Assembly: GCA_965221075.1 (NCBI GenBank)
Contig: OZ244865.1
Location: 2,480,001-2,544,000 of the forward strand
Direction of reading: 5' to 3'
Length of the DNA stretch: 64,000 nucleotides
From: UBA2970 sp965221075
GTDB lineage: Bacteria; Verrucomicrobiota; Verrucomicrobiia; Limisphaerales; AAA164-E04
Part shown: one piece after another, positions 17,563 to 25,932 of the stretch
How the letters are laid out: the number at the start of each line of letters is the position of its first letter
Numbering within the stretch: position 1 is the first letter of the stretch
Notes under the pieces: model-generated
Database searches by the model: none
What the model was told of the DNA's origin: nothing
The model's input: only the letters and a program-made list of their open reading frames with translations
Translations under genes and position numbers: made by a program

Positions 17563-18933
17563 TTAAGGAGCCACGGCGCAGGCGGACATCACGGCCTGGC
17601 TCATTCCGTGGACGATGTGCTTGTCCGGAGGGCAGACCGTGGCCAGGCACCCTCCCAGATGCGCCTTGGCCATGTCCCCCTTGCCGTGGACGAAGTAGAA
17701 GGGGCAGAGCCGGGTCCTCCCCTCCATCTCCTCCAGTGTGCCCCGGTCCGGATCGTACCAGCGGATAGGACGTGTCTCGGGCCGGGCGAAGCGCTGCAGC
17801 ACATGGGGGTTGCGGGGGAAGCTCTCCAGCGCCCTCTCCACCACCCGGCCCCACTCGCCGGCCGGAAGGTCGCTCCCCCAGTGGACGCCCCGGGCCCCCC
17901 AGGCCTGGGGGGAGAATCCGGAGATCTTGAGGATCAGGCTCCGCTCCTTCTGCGAAAGGCCGGCCAGCTGCCTCCAGTCGGTCAGCTCGAGCCCGGGATA
18001 GGCGGCATCGGGAGGCAGAGGCTGCGGATCCAGGGTCCAGGTGTAGGGGATGCAGGACTGGAGCCGGCGCAGGAATCCGCCTCCCAGCTCCCTCCTCCAG
18101 TAGTCCCTCAGGTTGCGGTTCCAGAACAGGCTGAAGAGCAGCTTCTCCTCGAACAGCGGGCAAGGCGGCGGAGTGAGGTCGATGCGGCGGGAGCGGGCGG
18201 CCTCGAGGATCGGTCCCGAGCCCGGCACCTGGCCGAGATCGAACAGCTCGAAGAAGCGGTAGACGGCCTCCCCGTCCCCGGGGCTCCCGAAGGCTCCGTC
18301 CCGCACTTCGCAGGGCGTCCGGGCGGAGAGCTGATCGGCCATCCAGCGCATCTCGGGCCGGTAGGCTGCCGCCTCGTCCGACACCATCAGATGGATCCGG
18401 GAAGCCTCCCCGAAGATGCCCCGGAAGCCTTCCACCGGACCGGAGGGCCCTCCCAGGGGAGGGCCTGCTCCCTCGGACTCCGCCAGCAGGCCGTAGACCT
18501 GGTTGAGCCATCCGATCAGGCCGATGCCTCCTGGAACGCTGTCCAGCTCGGTGATGGCCAGGCCCTGGGAGGTCAGCAGGATGTCGGGACGGATGACGCG
18601 GGGGATCTGCTGCCGGAAGGCGGGATGGCGCTGGAGCGCCACCAGGGAGTCGGGCTTGCCCTGATCGAGCAGGCGGGCCACCCATCCGGGCATCTCTCCC
18701 GCCACGCTCTTGCGGTAGAGCCGATGCGAGGCCCGCAGGAACTTGAGCAGGATCCGGCCCAGCTCCTCGAGCTGGCGCGCCAGGCCGGGAGAAAGGGGGA
18801 AGGGATCCGGGGAGAAGCGCCAGGAGTGGCCCGCGAACAGCCCCTCCGGAGGCATGCGCTTCCGGGCGAACTCGTAGCGTTCCTCGGCACGGGCGCAGGA
18901 AGCGCCGGCCTGGGGAGCAGCGCTGGGCTCCAT
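17563..18933 (-). CDS. Unknown protein, possibly ATP-grasp-like
   Basis: The 456-residue soluble protein starts 17 nt after proA and is probably cotranscribed. I do not recognise a named family. Several blocks look like a circularly permuted ATP-grasp ligase: 'RPDILLTSQGLAITELDSVPGGIG', 'LILKISGFSPQAWGARGV' (a strand-glycine loop that could hold ATP), 'HVLQRF', and a C-terminal 'LGGCLATVCPPDKHIVHGMSQ'. If so, it would make an amide or peptide bond. The ATG at 18931-18933 is the first after the proA stop; the next Met (MPPEGLFAG) is an alternative. The functional guess is weak. Confidence 0.7.
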   Translation of the reverse strand: MEPSAAPQAGASCARAEERYEFARKRMPPEGLFAGHSWRFSPDPFPLSPGLARQLEELGRILLKFLRASHRLYRKSVAGEMPGWVARLLDQGKPDSLVALQRHPAFRQQIPRVIRPDILLTSQGLAITELDSVPGGIGLIGWLNQVYGLLAESEGAGPPLGGPSGPVEGFRGIFGEASRIHLMVSDEAAAYRPEMRWMADQLSARTPCEVRDGAFGSPGDGEAVYRFFELFDLGQVPGSGPILEAARSRRIDLTPPPCPLFEEKLLFSLFWNRNLRDYWRRELGGGFLRRLQSCIPYTWTLDPQPLPPDAAYPGLELTDWRQLAGLSQKERSLILKISGFSPQAWGARGVHWGSDLPAGEWGRVVERALESFPRNPHVLQRFARPETRPIRWYDPDRGTLEEMEGRTRLCPFYFVHGKGDMAKAHLGGCLATVCPPDKHIVHGMSQAVMSACAVAP

Positions 18934-18950
18934 CCCGGAGGCAGGCCCCC

Positions 18951-20234
18951 TCAGACGCGTATGTGGCCCTCCCCGTAGCCTAGCCACTTGTAGCTGGTCA
19001 GCTCCTCGAGCCCCATGGGCCCCCGGGCCCCGATCTTGTCGGTGCTGATGCCGATCTCGGCCCCCAGGCCGAACTCGGCCCCGTCGGTGAACCGGGTGGA
19101 GGCGTTCCAGTAGACCGCCGAGGCGTCCACCTGCTCGAGGAACCGCCGGGCGGTGCCGGGGTTCTCGGTCACGATCGCCTCCGAGAGCCCCGATCCGTGC
19201 TCGTTGACGTGCTCTATGGCCTTGTCGGCGCCTGGCACCGACCTGGCCGCCAGGATCAGGTCCAGGTACTCCCGGTCCCAGTCCTCCGGCTCGGCCTCCA
19301 CCAGCCTGGCCCCGGCCGGGAGGCGCCCCTTCAGGACCTCCCGCAGCCAGCCGTCTCCGCGGATCTCCACCCCCTTCTCCGCCAGGGCTCCAACGATCCG
19401 GGCGATCAATCCCGGGTCCAGGGCCTGGTCGATCAGCAGGGTCTCCATGGCGTTGCACACACCGGGACGCTGCGTCTTGGCGTTGAGGGGTATGGAGACC
19501 GCCCGCTGGGGATCGGCGTCCCGGTCCACATACACGTGGCAGAGTCCCCGGTGGTGCTTGATCACCGGGATGCGCGCCGACTCGGAGACGGCGCGGATGA
19601 GGCCCTCCCCGCCCCGGGGCATGCACAGGTCGATCAGGCCGGTCATCGAGAGCAGGATGGGCACCGCCTCGCGGTCGGTCACCGGCACGACCTGGATCGC
19701 CTCCTGGGGGAAGCCGGAGCTCCGCTCCCGGGCGGCCTCCACCATGGTGCGGGCCAGGATGCGGTTGGAGTGGAGAGCCTCCTTGCCGCCCCGGAGGATG
19801 GTCGCGTTGCCCGACTTCAGGCACAGCCCGGCGGCGTCCACGGTGACGTTGGGACGCGACTCGTATATGATCAGGATCACGCCCAGAGGAGTGGCCACCT
19901 TGTGCAGCCTCAGTCCGTTGGGCCGCTCCCTCCGGTCCAGGACGCGCCCCACCGGATCGGGAAGCTCCGCCACCTCCCGGAGCCCCCGGCTCATGGCGGC
20001 GATGCGGGCGTCGGTCAGCTCCAGCCGGTCCAGCATGGCGCTGGAGAGCCCGCTGCGCCTGCCCGCCTCCAGATCCTGGAGGTTGGCCTTCTGGATGGAG
20101 GCGGCCGACCGGTCGATCGCCTCCCCCATGGCCATAAGCGCCCCGTTGCGCTCCTCCTCCGAAAGGCAGGCGAGCTTCCGCGACGCCTGCCGGGCGCTCC
20201 GGGCCATTCGGTCCAGCTGTTCCGCTAGCGGCAT
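18951..20234 (-). CDS. proA: Gamma-glutamyl phosphate reductase
   Basis: ProA reduces glutamyl-5-phosphate to glutamate semialdehyde with NADPH in proline synthesis. The product is 427 residues, close to the usual 415-420. It has the ALDH-like fold with 'SRPNVTVDAAGLCLKSGNA', 'HHRGLCHVYVD', the catalytic cysteine in 'QRPGVCNAMETLL', and a C-terminal 'KIGARGPMGLEELTSYKW'. The ATG at 20232-20234 is chosen because the predicted -10 box lies only 7 nt upstream, so the longer open frame cannot be translated from that promoter. proB is not in the window. Confidence 0.95.
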   Translation of the reverse strand: MPLAEQLDRMARSARQASRKLACLSEEERNGALMAMGEAIDRSAASIQKANLQDLEAGRRSGLSSAMLDRLELTDARIAAMSRGLREVAELPDPVGRVLDRRERPNGLRLHKVATPLGVILIIYESRPNVTVDAAGLCLKSGNATILRGGKEALHSNRILARTMVEAARERSSGFPQEAIQVVPVTDREAVPILLSMTGLIDLCMPRGGEGLIRAVSESARIPVIKHHRGLCHVYVDRDADPQRAVSIPLNAKTQRPGVCNAMETLLIDQALDPGLIARIVGALAEKGVEIRGDGWLREVLKGRLPAGARLVEAEPEDWDREYLDLILAARSVPGADKAIEHVNEHGSGLSEAIVTENPGTARRFLEQVDASAVYWNASTRFTDGAEFGLGAEIGISTDKIGARGPMGLEELTSYKWLGYGEGHIRV

Positions 20235-20241
20235 GGGGCGG

Positions 20242-20270
20242 AACATAGGGAGCGGGACCCGGAATTGGAA
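20242..20270 (-). promoter_or_regulatory. Predicted promoter of proA (leaderless)
   Basis: On the minus strand, TTCCAA (20265-20270), a 17-nt spacer, then TATGTT (20242-20247). Seven bases separate the -10 box from the ATG, so transcription should begin at or next to the start codon. Confidence 0.5.
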
Positions 20271-20353
20271 ACCGATTCCCCCCCAGGAGCCGCCAGCTGG
20301 GAATTCCGGAATTGCCATGCCCCGGCGGTTGTGGAACCGATGGGTGCCTACCG

Positions 20354-21754
20354 GTGGACGATAGGGATTCAATCCTCGAGGCGGCCGACCTCAAGGCCAG
20401 GGAAGCCTCCGCGCCCCGGGGCACCCGGTCCGCCCTGAGGCGGGCTCTGGCCGATCTGCTCGGGGAGCGGCCGGGATGGATCCCCGAGGAGAGCCTGGCG
20501 GAGGTCGGGCCCCTGGCGGAGGCGGGGGATCTCCCCTCTCCCGCCTCCCTCCCGCTGGAGCAGCTGGCGGTGATCCGGCTCAACGGAGGCCTGGGAACCT
20601 CGATGGGGCTCGACGGGCCCAAGTCGCTCGTTCCGGTGCGGGATTCCTGGAACTTCCTGGACTTCATCGCACGGCAGATCCTCCACCTCCGCCAGGGAGG
20701 GCACGCGCCCCGTTTCTACCTGATGAACAGCTACCGCACCCGCCGGGAGTCGCTGGCCCATCTCCGGTCCTATCCCGGCCTGCCCGATCCCGGAGGCCGC
20801 TTGGACTTCCTCCAGGGCCGCATCCCCCGCATCGACTGCGGCTCGCTCCTTCCGGTCCGGTGGGAGAGGGATCCGGAGCTGGAATGGTGCCCCCCCGGCC
20901 ATGGCGACATCTACTGCTCGCTGGAGGCCAGCGGGCTTCTGGAGAGCCTGATCGGGCAGGATGTCCGCTACCTGTTCGTGGCCAACTCCGACAACCTCGG
21001 AGCGACGGTGGATCCCGCTCTGTTCGCGCACTTCGTCCGCAGCGGGGCCGGCTTCATGATGGAGGTGGCCCGGCGCACGCCCTCCGACCGGAAGGGAGGG
21101 CACCTGGCCCGCCGCCGCCGGGACGGTCGCCTGGTGCTCCGCGAACGGGCCCAGTGCCCTCCCGGGGACCTGGACTTCTTCCAGGACCACCGCCTACACC
21201 AGTGGTTCAACACCAACAACCTGTGGATCCGCACCGGCGCCCTGAGCTCCCTCCTCGGCAGCGGCTCGCTCCTCCTGCCGTCCATACGCAACCGCAAGCG
21301 GATCGATCCCGCCGTTCCCGGCTCGCCCGAGGTCTGGCAGCTGGAGACGGCCATGGGAGCGGCCATCGAATGCTTCCCCGGCTCCCAGGCCGTCGCCGTT
21401 CCGAGGAGCCGCTTCTCCCCGGTCAAGACCACCTCGGATCTGCTGGTGGCCGGCTCCGACGCCTGCGTCATGGGAGCGGGCCACGAGCTGGGCCTGGCTC
21501 CCTCCCGCAAGGGGATCCCCCCCCTGGTGGACCTCGATCCCGCCTTCTTCGGACGGCTGGCCGACTTCCGGTCCCGCTTCCCCCGCGGCTACCCCTCCCT
21601 GATCGGCTGCCGGTCGCTCGAGGCCAGGGGGGACATCTCCTTCGAAGGAGGCGTGACGTGCCGAGGCAGGGTGTCCTTCTCCAGCGGTGGCGGCGCCTCC
21701 CGGAGGGTGCCGGCCGGAGTCTACGAGGACCAGGAGCTCGTCCTGGGGGAATAG
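20354..21754 (+). CDS. UTP--glucose-1-phosphate uridylyltransferase / UDP-sugar pyrophosphorylase family
   Basis: The 466-residue protein belongs to the eukaryote-like UDPGP family (PF01704), which forms UDP-sugars from UTP and sugar 1-phosphates. The signature 'VIRLNGGLGTSMGLDGPKSLVPVR' gives the nucleotide-binding loop and catalytic lysine. 'FVANSDNLGATVD' is the metal and nucleotide site, and 'WFNTNNLWI' is also typical. A short left-handed-helix-like tail rich in Gly and Ser ends the protein. The GTG at 20354 is the most plausible start; an ATG at 20312 gives a longer, Cys/Gly-rich N terminus without similarity. It diverges from proA. A role in supplying sugars for polysaccharide fits the glycogen genes but is inference. 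Confidence 0.85.
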   Translation: MDDRDSILEAADLKAREASAPRGTRSALRRALADLLGERPGWIPEESLAEVGPLAEAGDLPSPASLPLEQLAVIRLNGGLGTSMGLDGPKSLVPVRDSWNFLDFIARQILHLRQGGHAPRFYLMNSYRTRRESLAHLRSYPGLPDPGGRLDFLQGRIPRIDCGSLLPVRWERDPELEWCPPGHGDIYCSLEASGLLESLIGQDVRYLFVANSDNLGATVDPALFAHFVRSGAGFMMEVARRTPSDRKGGHLARRRRDGRLVLRERAQCPPGDLDFFQDHRLHQWFNTNNLWIRTGALSSLLGSGSLLLPSIRNRKRIDPAVPGSPEVWQLETAMGAAIECFPGSQAVAVPRSRFSPVKTTSDLLVAGSDACVMGAGHELGLAPSRKGIPPLVDLDPAFFGRLADFRSRFPRGYPSLIGCRSLEARGDISFEGGVTCRGRVSFSSGGGASRRVPAGVYEDQELVLGE

Positions 21755-22013
21755 GTCGGCCGGGGCCGCCTCGAGGGGCGCACATTCCCGCTGCGGCCCC
21801 CGCCGGATCGGCCCCGGGCAGGGCAGCGGGCGTCCGGCTTCGGGCTTGAACCGGATCCTCCCCGGCCGGAGAATGCCCGCACCCGCCCGGATTGCCATGC
21901 GGCTCCGCTCCAGCTCGCGGAGCGGCGCTGCTCCGTCATCGCGAAGAGCCAGGAGACGCGCCTTCAGCGCCATCCGCCGGGGCGCCAGGACGGAGACCGC
22001 AGCCAAAGGGACC

Positions 22014-22847
22014 ATGCAGCTCGAGGATCACGCTGGGGACGTGGCCGGCAAGGCTCGACGGGGACTGCAGATTTCCCTCGGGAAGGCGGCCCGGGCCGCG
22101 GGGATCGGCGAGGAGGCCCTGGAGCGCTTCGAGAAGGAGGGAACATTCTCCCCGGGAATGGACTTCGGCCGCCTGGCCGGTCTTCTGGGCCTGGAGGGAG
22201 GGAGGCTGGAGCGGCTGGCCCAGGGCGGCTCCCCCCTTCCCCCGGACATGGGGCCCTGGCCCGGCCTGCACCGCATCTCCGGGGACGAGGGAGGGATGAT
22301 GGTCCACTGCTACCTGGTCCACGACCCAGTCTCCGGCCAGGCGGCTCTGTTCGACACCGGCTGGTCGGTCCAGCCCATCAGGAGCCTGGTGGAGGGCCTG
22401 GGGGCGCAGCTGGGCCACCTGTTCGTCACCCACTCCCACCACGACCATGTGGCCGCCCTCTCCCAGGTTCGGGAGGCCTGGCCCCGCATCCGGCTGCACG
22501 GCAGGTGCCCGGGCATGCCCGAGGACCAGCTCCTGAAGGAGGGGGAGGCGTTCCAGGCCGGCTCGCTGAGGATCGCCTGGCGGGAGACCAGCGGCCATGC
22601 GGAGGACGGAACCACCTACCTCGTCGAGGGAGCGGGGCCCGGCGCTCCCCTGGCGGCGATGGTCGGCGACGCCATCTTCGATAGCTCGATGGGCGGGGCC
22701 CCCCGGCGCTACGAGCACGCCCGGCGCCGGGTCAGGCAGGAGATACTCTCCCTTCCCGGCGACACCCTGATCTGTCCGGGCCACGGGCCCATGACCACGG
22801 TGGAGGAGCAGCTCCGTCGCAATCCCTTCTTCCCCGGCGCGGCCTGA
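22014..22847 (+). CDS. Metallo-beta-lactamase-fold hydrolase with N-terminal XRE-like helix-turn-helix
   Basis: The 277-residue protein has two parts. Residues 1 to about 75 look like an XRE-type helix-turn-helix ('GLQISLGKAARAAGIGEEALERFEKEG...GRLAGLLGLE'). The rest is a metallo-beta-lactamase fold with the zinc motif THSHHDH, a 'SGHAEDGTTYLVEG' histidine, 'VGDAIF' and 'ICPGHGP'. MBL hydrolases of this shape often act on thioesters such as glyoxalase substrates. The N-terminal domain suggests DNA binding or a structural helical bundle. The ATG at 22014 is chosen because similarity begins there. One base separates its stop from the next GTG start. Confidence 0.85.
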   Translation: MQLEDHAGDVAGKARRGLQISLGKAARAAGIGEEALERFEKEGTFSPGMDFGRLAGLLGLEGGRLERLAQGGSPLPPDMGPWPGLHRISGDEGGMMVHCYLVHDPVSGQAALFDTGWSVQPIRSLVEGLGAQLGHLFVTHSHHDHVAALSQVREAWPRIRLHGRCPGMPEDQLLKEGEAFQAGSLRIAWRETSGHAEDGTTYLVEGAGPGAPLAAMVGDAIFDSSMGGAPRRYEHARRRVRQEILSLPGDTLICPGHGPMTTVEEQLRRNPFFPGAA

Positions 22848-22848
22848 A

Positions 22849-23547
22849 GTGCCCGCTCCGCCTCCAGCCGCCCCGCCCAGGAAGAAGCGCTCCCGGCGCA
22901 GGAGGATCTTCCTCTGGACCTTCTGGATCGCCAACGTGCTGGGGCTGCTCCTGATCATCCCCCTGCTGCGGGACACCTTCCCCCTGCTCTCCATCCTCTG
23001 GACCACCCGCAGCGACGACGCGGTGTCCCGGAGCGCCTACTACCAGACCAACCAGAGCGCCCTGCCGGAACGGCTGGCCGAGGATATCGAGTCCGGGCTG
23101 GAGGAGATCGGGCACCTTCCCGAGGAGGAGATCGAGGAGATGCTGGCGGCCTACTTCGGGGAGCGGCCCCCGGAGCCGGCCGCCGGGGACGGCCAGGGCT
23201 TCGACGCCGACTCGGGCAACTTCGAGCGGATCCACAAGGTGCTGCGGAAGAAGCAGGGGAAGAGCTACCATGTCTACATCGTCCAGATGAAGGACCGCTT
23301 CGGGCGGCGCTCCCGGTTCGTGGAGGCCTTCGAGAAGCCGGACCCCGGCTACGAGCGCACCATGCAGCTGCTGGGACTGATCGAGAACAACTCCCAGCTG
23401 CGGGCCATCTACAACGGGATGCTCCCCTACCTGGACAGGAAGTCGGCCGAGGCGGATCCGCCTGCCGAGAGCCCGGACAATCCCGCGGTGGAGATGGGCC
23501 ACGAGTGGGAGCAGGAGCTGCTGCGCCAGAAGGATCCCTCCCCCTGA
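22849..23547 (+). CDS. Single-pass membrane protein of unknown function
   Basis: The 232-residue product starts at a GTG one base after the preceding stop. It has a Pro-rich and Arg/Lys-rich cytoplasmic tip, one membrane helix (about residues 20-40, IFLWTFWIANVLGLLLIIPLL) and an acidic, helix-rich periplasmic domain of about 190 residues ending in a Pro/Glu tail. The orientation follows the positive-inside rule. No family was recognised; cotranscription with the metallo-beta-lactamase gene is likely. Confidence 0.75.
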   Translation: MPAPPPAAPPRKKRSRRRRIFLWTFWIANVLGLLLIIPLLRDTFPLLSILWTTRSDDAVSRSAYYQTNQSALPERLAEDIESGLEEIGHLPEEEIEEMLAAYFGERPPEPAAGDGQGFDADSGNFERIHKVLRKKQGKSYHVYIVQMKDRFGRRSRFVEAFEKPDPGYERTMQLLGLIENNSQLRAIYNGMLPYLDRKSAEADPPAESPDNPAVEMGHEWEQELLRQKDPSP

Positions 23548-23611
23548 CCTGCCGGTTTCCGCGTGCCATGCCTGCGCGGGCATGCCACAGTAGCGGCAAG
23601 GAGAGCATCCC

Positions 23612-24184
23612 ATGGACCAACCTCAAGTCACCCTTCGAGGCCAGCTGCTCCTGGACAGCGGAACCATCCGGGAATCGATCTTCGAGCGGAGCGTGGTCCT
23701 GATCTGCCACCACGACGGCGGGGGCGCCTTCGGGCTGGTGATCAACCGCTCGACCCGCAAGGAGGTCGAGAGCTTCGTGAGCAGCTCCGAGGCGATCCAC
23801 CAGTCGATCCGCAAGCACATCCTCTACCTGGGGGGTCCCCTCAATCCCGAATCGATCAAGTACCTCTACAGCGACACCTTCGCGACCCGGACCCAGGGGG
23901 CGGTGCTGCAGAACCTCCACGTAGGGCACTCCATGGAGGATCTGGTCCGCCTGGCCGAATCCCCCTCCCCGAGCCGCGTGATGCGCATCTTCGCCGGCTA
24001 CTCGGGATGGAGCCCGGGCCAGCTCGACGCCGAGCTGGCCGACGGGCGGTGGTTCACCCACCCCGCCTCCCTGGACCTGGTCTTCAGCTCCGAGCCGGAG
24101 AAGCTCTGGAAGTCGATCCTGAGCCGCAAGGACTGGCGCCACCGCCTGGTGGCCATGGCTCCCAAGGACGTCCGCCTCAACTGA
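23612..24184 (+). CDS. YqgE/AlgH family protein
   Basis: The 190-residue protein belongs to the UPF0301/AlgH family of small cytoplasmic proteins of uncertain role. Typical elements are 'GQLLLDSGTIRESIFERSVVLICHHDGGGAFGLVINR', 'YLGGP', and 'RIFAGYSGWSPGQLDAELADGRW'. The start ATG has an unusually good Shine-Dalgarno sequence for this window: AAGGAG at 23598-23603, 8 nt upstream. A hairpin follows the stop. A 6-bp dyad (CATGCC/GGCATG, 23567-23584) lies just upstream. Confidence 0.93.
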   Translation: MDQPQVTLRGQLLLDSGTIRESIFERSVVLICHHDGGGAFGLVINRSTRKEVESFVSSSEAIHQSIRKHILYLGGPLNPESIKYLYSDTFATRTQGAVLQNLHVGHSMEDLVRLAESPSPSRVMRIFAGYSGWSPGQLDAELADGRWFTHPASLDLVFSSEPEKLWKSILSRKDWRHRLVAMAPKDVRLN

Positions 24185-24205
24185 GGCCCCTGCGGGGGCC
24201 TTCCC
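24185..24205 (+). terminator. Hairpin terminator candidate after yqgE
   Basis: GGCCCC (24185-24190) pairs perfectly with GGGGCC (24195-24200) across a TGCG loop, directly at the yqgE stop codon. Only a TT follows, so the U-tract is poor. Confidence 0.45.
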
Positions 24206-24254
24206 CCGTAGCTTCCTGCGCCCTTCCGGAGGATCCCCCCGGAAATAATCCAAC

Positions 24255-24288
24255 GTTTTCCCCTCCGCCCGGTCAATACGGGGAAAAC
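24255..24288. promoter_or_regulatory. 9-bp perfect inverted repeat upstream of the DegP gene
   Basis: GTTTTCCCC (24255-24263) and GGGGAAAAC (24280-24288) form a perfect dyad with a 16-nt spacer, 43 nt before the ATG. A weak promoter (TTCCGG 24224-24229, 16 nt, TAATCC 24246-24251) would place the transcription start beside it. It could be a repressor operator or an RNA stem in the leader. It does not match CIRCE. Confidence 0.45.
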
Positions 24289-24331
24289 AAGGAACCGGGT
24301 CCGGATGGAACGGGCCCCGACTCTCGAAGCC

Positions 24332-25825
24332 ATGAAGGCCAAACACCGCTGCCTGCTGCTGTCCACCGGCGCCCTGCTCGCCCTGGGCCTCTTCTACCTG
24401 GATCCCCTCCAGGGGCTGCCCGGCGGGACCGCCTCCCCGCCCAGCGTCCGTGTCGACGAGACGCCTCTGGAACGCGCCGAGGGGGTGGTGGCCAGCTACG
24501 CGCCGGCCATCCGCAAGGCCCTGCCCAGCGTGGTCCACATCGACACCGTCCGCCAGGTCCGGCAGTTCCCCTTCGAGGTCCGGCAGTTTCCCTTCGGGAA
24601 CTTCCGGGCTCCGAACTACCGTCTGCCGCCCCCGAAGGAGCTGGAGGGCTCGGGCTCGGGCTCGGGAGTGATCGTCAGCGAGGACGGGTACATCCTGACC
24701 AACAACCACGTGGTCGAGGGAGCCGACCAGATCAGGGTCCGCCTCTCGGACGATGGCAGCATAATGGAGGCCGAGCTGGTCGGAACCGATCCCCAGACCG
24801 AGATCGCGGTGATCCGGGTCGAGGCCCGGGATCTCCCGGCCATCACCCTGGCGGACAGCGACCAGCTGGAGATGGGGGATGTGGTCCTGGCCATCGGCAA
24901 CCCCTTCGGCATGGGCAAGACGGTCACCAAGGGGATCGTCAGCGCGGTGGGCCGCAGTCTGACCGCGGGTCTCATGCGGCAGAATGACACGCAGCAGATC
25001 GACGCCTACATCCAGACCGACGCGGCGATCAGCCCCGGGAACTCGGGAGGGGCCCTGGTCGACGCGGCGGGCAGGCTGGTGGGGATCAACACCGCGATCA
25101 TCGTCCGTGGAGGCGGCTATGGCGGGATCGGGCTCTCGGTGCCGTCCAACCTAGCCAGGAGCGTGATGGACCAGCTGGTGGAGCGAGGCAAGGTGCGGCG
25201 CGGCTACCTGGGAGTCGGCGTCCAGGACCTGACCGAGGACCTGGCCAGGAGCTTCGGGCTGGAGAAGGCCCAGGGCGTCCTGATCGCCGAAGTCTTCGAA
25301 GGCGGCCCGGCAGAGGAGGCGGGACTGCAGGAAGAGGACGTGATCGTGGAGGTGGACTCCCGGCCGGTGAAGAACCGGCGCAGCTTCACCTCGGGCATAG
25401 CCACTTCGCCGGGAAAGTCCTTGAATCTGAAAGTGATCCGCAAGGGAGAGAGCCTCGAACTGGAAGCCGCCCTGGGGATCATGGAGAACGACAGGTACCT
25501 CGAGACGTATCTCTCGGGGAAACCGTGGAGCAACCGGGGCCTGGCGCCGGACGACTCGCCTGCCCTGGGACTGGCCCTGGAAGAGAACGGGAACTTTAAC
25601 CAGGCGTTCGGCCAGGCGTTCGGCCGCAGCGTGCGGGTCGAGCAGGTGGAGCCGGGAAGCCCGGCCGATCTGGCCGGCATCCGTCCCGGAGACGTCATCC
25701 TCAAGATCGAGGGCGAGCCGGCCGGCGGCGTGCGCCAGGTCCTGGAGCGGCTGCGCCGCTCCTCCGGTCCGGTGCTGCTCAAGATCCGGAGGTATGGCGC
25801 CAGCCTGTTCGTGGTGATCAAATGA
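24332..25825 (+). CDS. DegP/HtrA-family periplasmic serine protease
   Basis: The 497-residue product should degrade or chaperone misfolded envelope proteins. It has an N-terminal signal or anchor (residues 1 to about 30), a trypsin-like domain with His126 (LTNNHVVEG) and Ser238 (SPGNSGG), and two PDZ domains starting near residues 290 and 425. The position of the catalytic aspartate, normally 'TDxAV' or 'SDIAL' after 'DP', reads DPQTEIAVI, so Glu158 replaces Asp. The ATG at 24332 is chosen over 24305 because the hydrophobic segment starts right after it. The dyad at 24255-24288 may control it. Activity cannot be assumed because of the triad change. Confidence 0.9.
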   Translation: MKAKHRCLLLSTGALLALGLFYLDPLQGLPGGTASPPSVRVDETPLERAEGVVASYAPAIRKALPSVVHIDTVRQVRQFPFEVRQFPFGNFRAPNYRLPPPKELEGSGSGSGVIVSEDGYILTNNHVVEGADQIRVRLSDDGSIMEAELVGTDPQTEIAVIRVEARDLPAITLADSDQLEMGDVVLAIGNPFGMGKTVTKGIVSAVGRSLTAGLMRQNDTQQIDAYIQTDAAISPGNSGGALVDAAGRLVGINTAIIVRGGGYGGIGLSVPSNLARSVMDQLVERGKVRRGYLGVGVQDLTEDLARSFGLEKAQGVLIAEVFEGGPAEEAGLQEEDVIVEVDSRPVKNRRSFTSGIATSPGKSLNLKVIRKGESLELEAALGIMENDRYLETYLSGKPWSNRGLAPDDSPALGLALEENGNFNQAFGQAFGRSVRVEQVEPGSPADLAGIRPGDVILKIEGEPAGGVRQVLERLRRSSGPVLLKIRRYGASLFVVIK

Positions 25826-25850
25826 GCGGGCCCCGGCCGCGTCAATCCGG

Positions 25851-25879
25851 TTGACCCGCAGGGCGCGGGAGCCTAGGCT
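25851..25879 (+). promoter_or_regulatory. Predicted promoter of ilvN-ilvC
   Basis: TTGACC at 25851-25856, a 17-nt spacer, then TAGGCT at 25874-25879. The leader is about 46 nt and contains no start codon or run of branched-chain codons, so there is no sign of attenuation. Confidence 0.65.
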
Positions 25880-25932
25880 GCCCCATCCGGCCGTTCCTCC
25901 CCCGGGGGCCTCGCCGGAGCCTCCTCCGTCCG

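Noticed and set aside
25880..25932. Attenuator or riboswitch in the ilvN leader
   Set aside because: The leader is only about 46 nt, has no leader peptide and no run of Leu, Ile or Val codons. The CCCCCGGGGG palindrome there has no loop and cannot form a useful hairpin.
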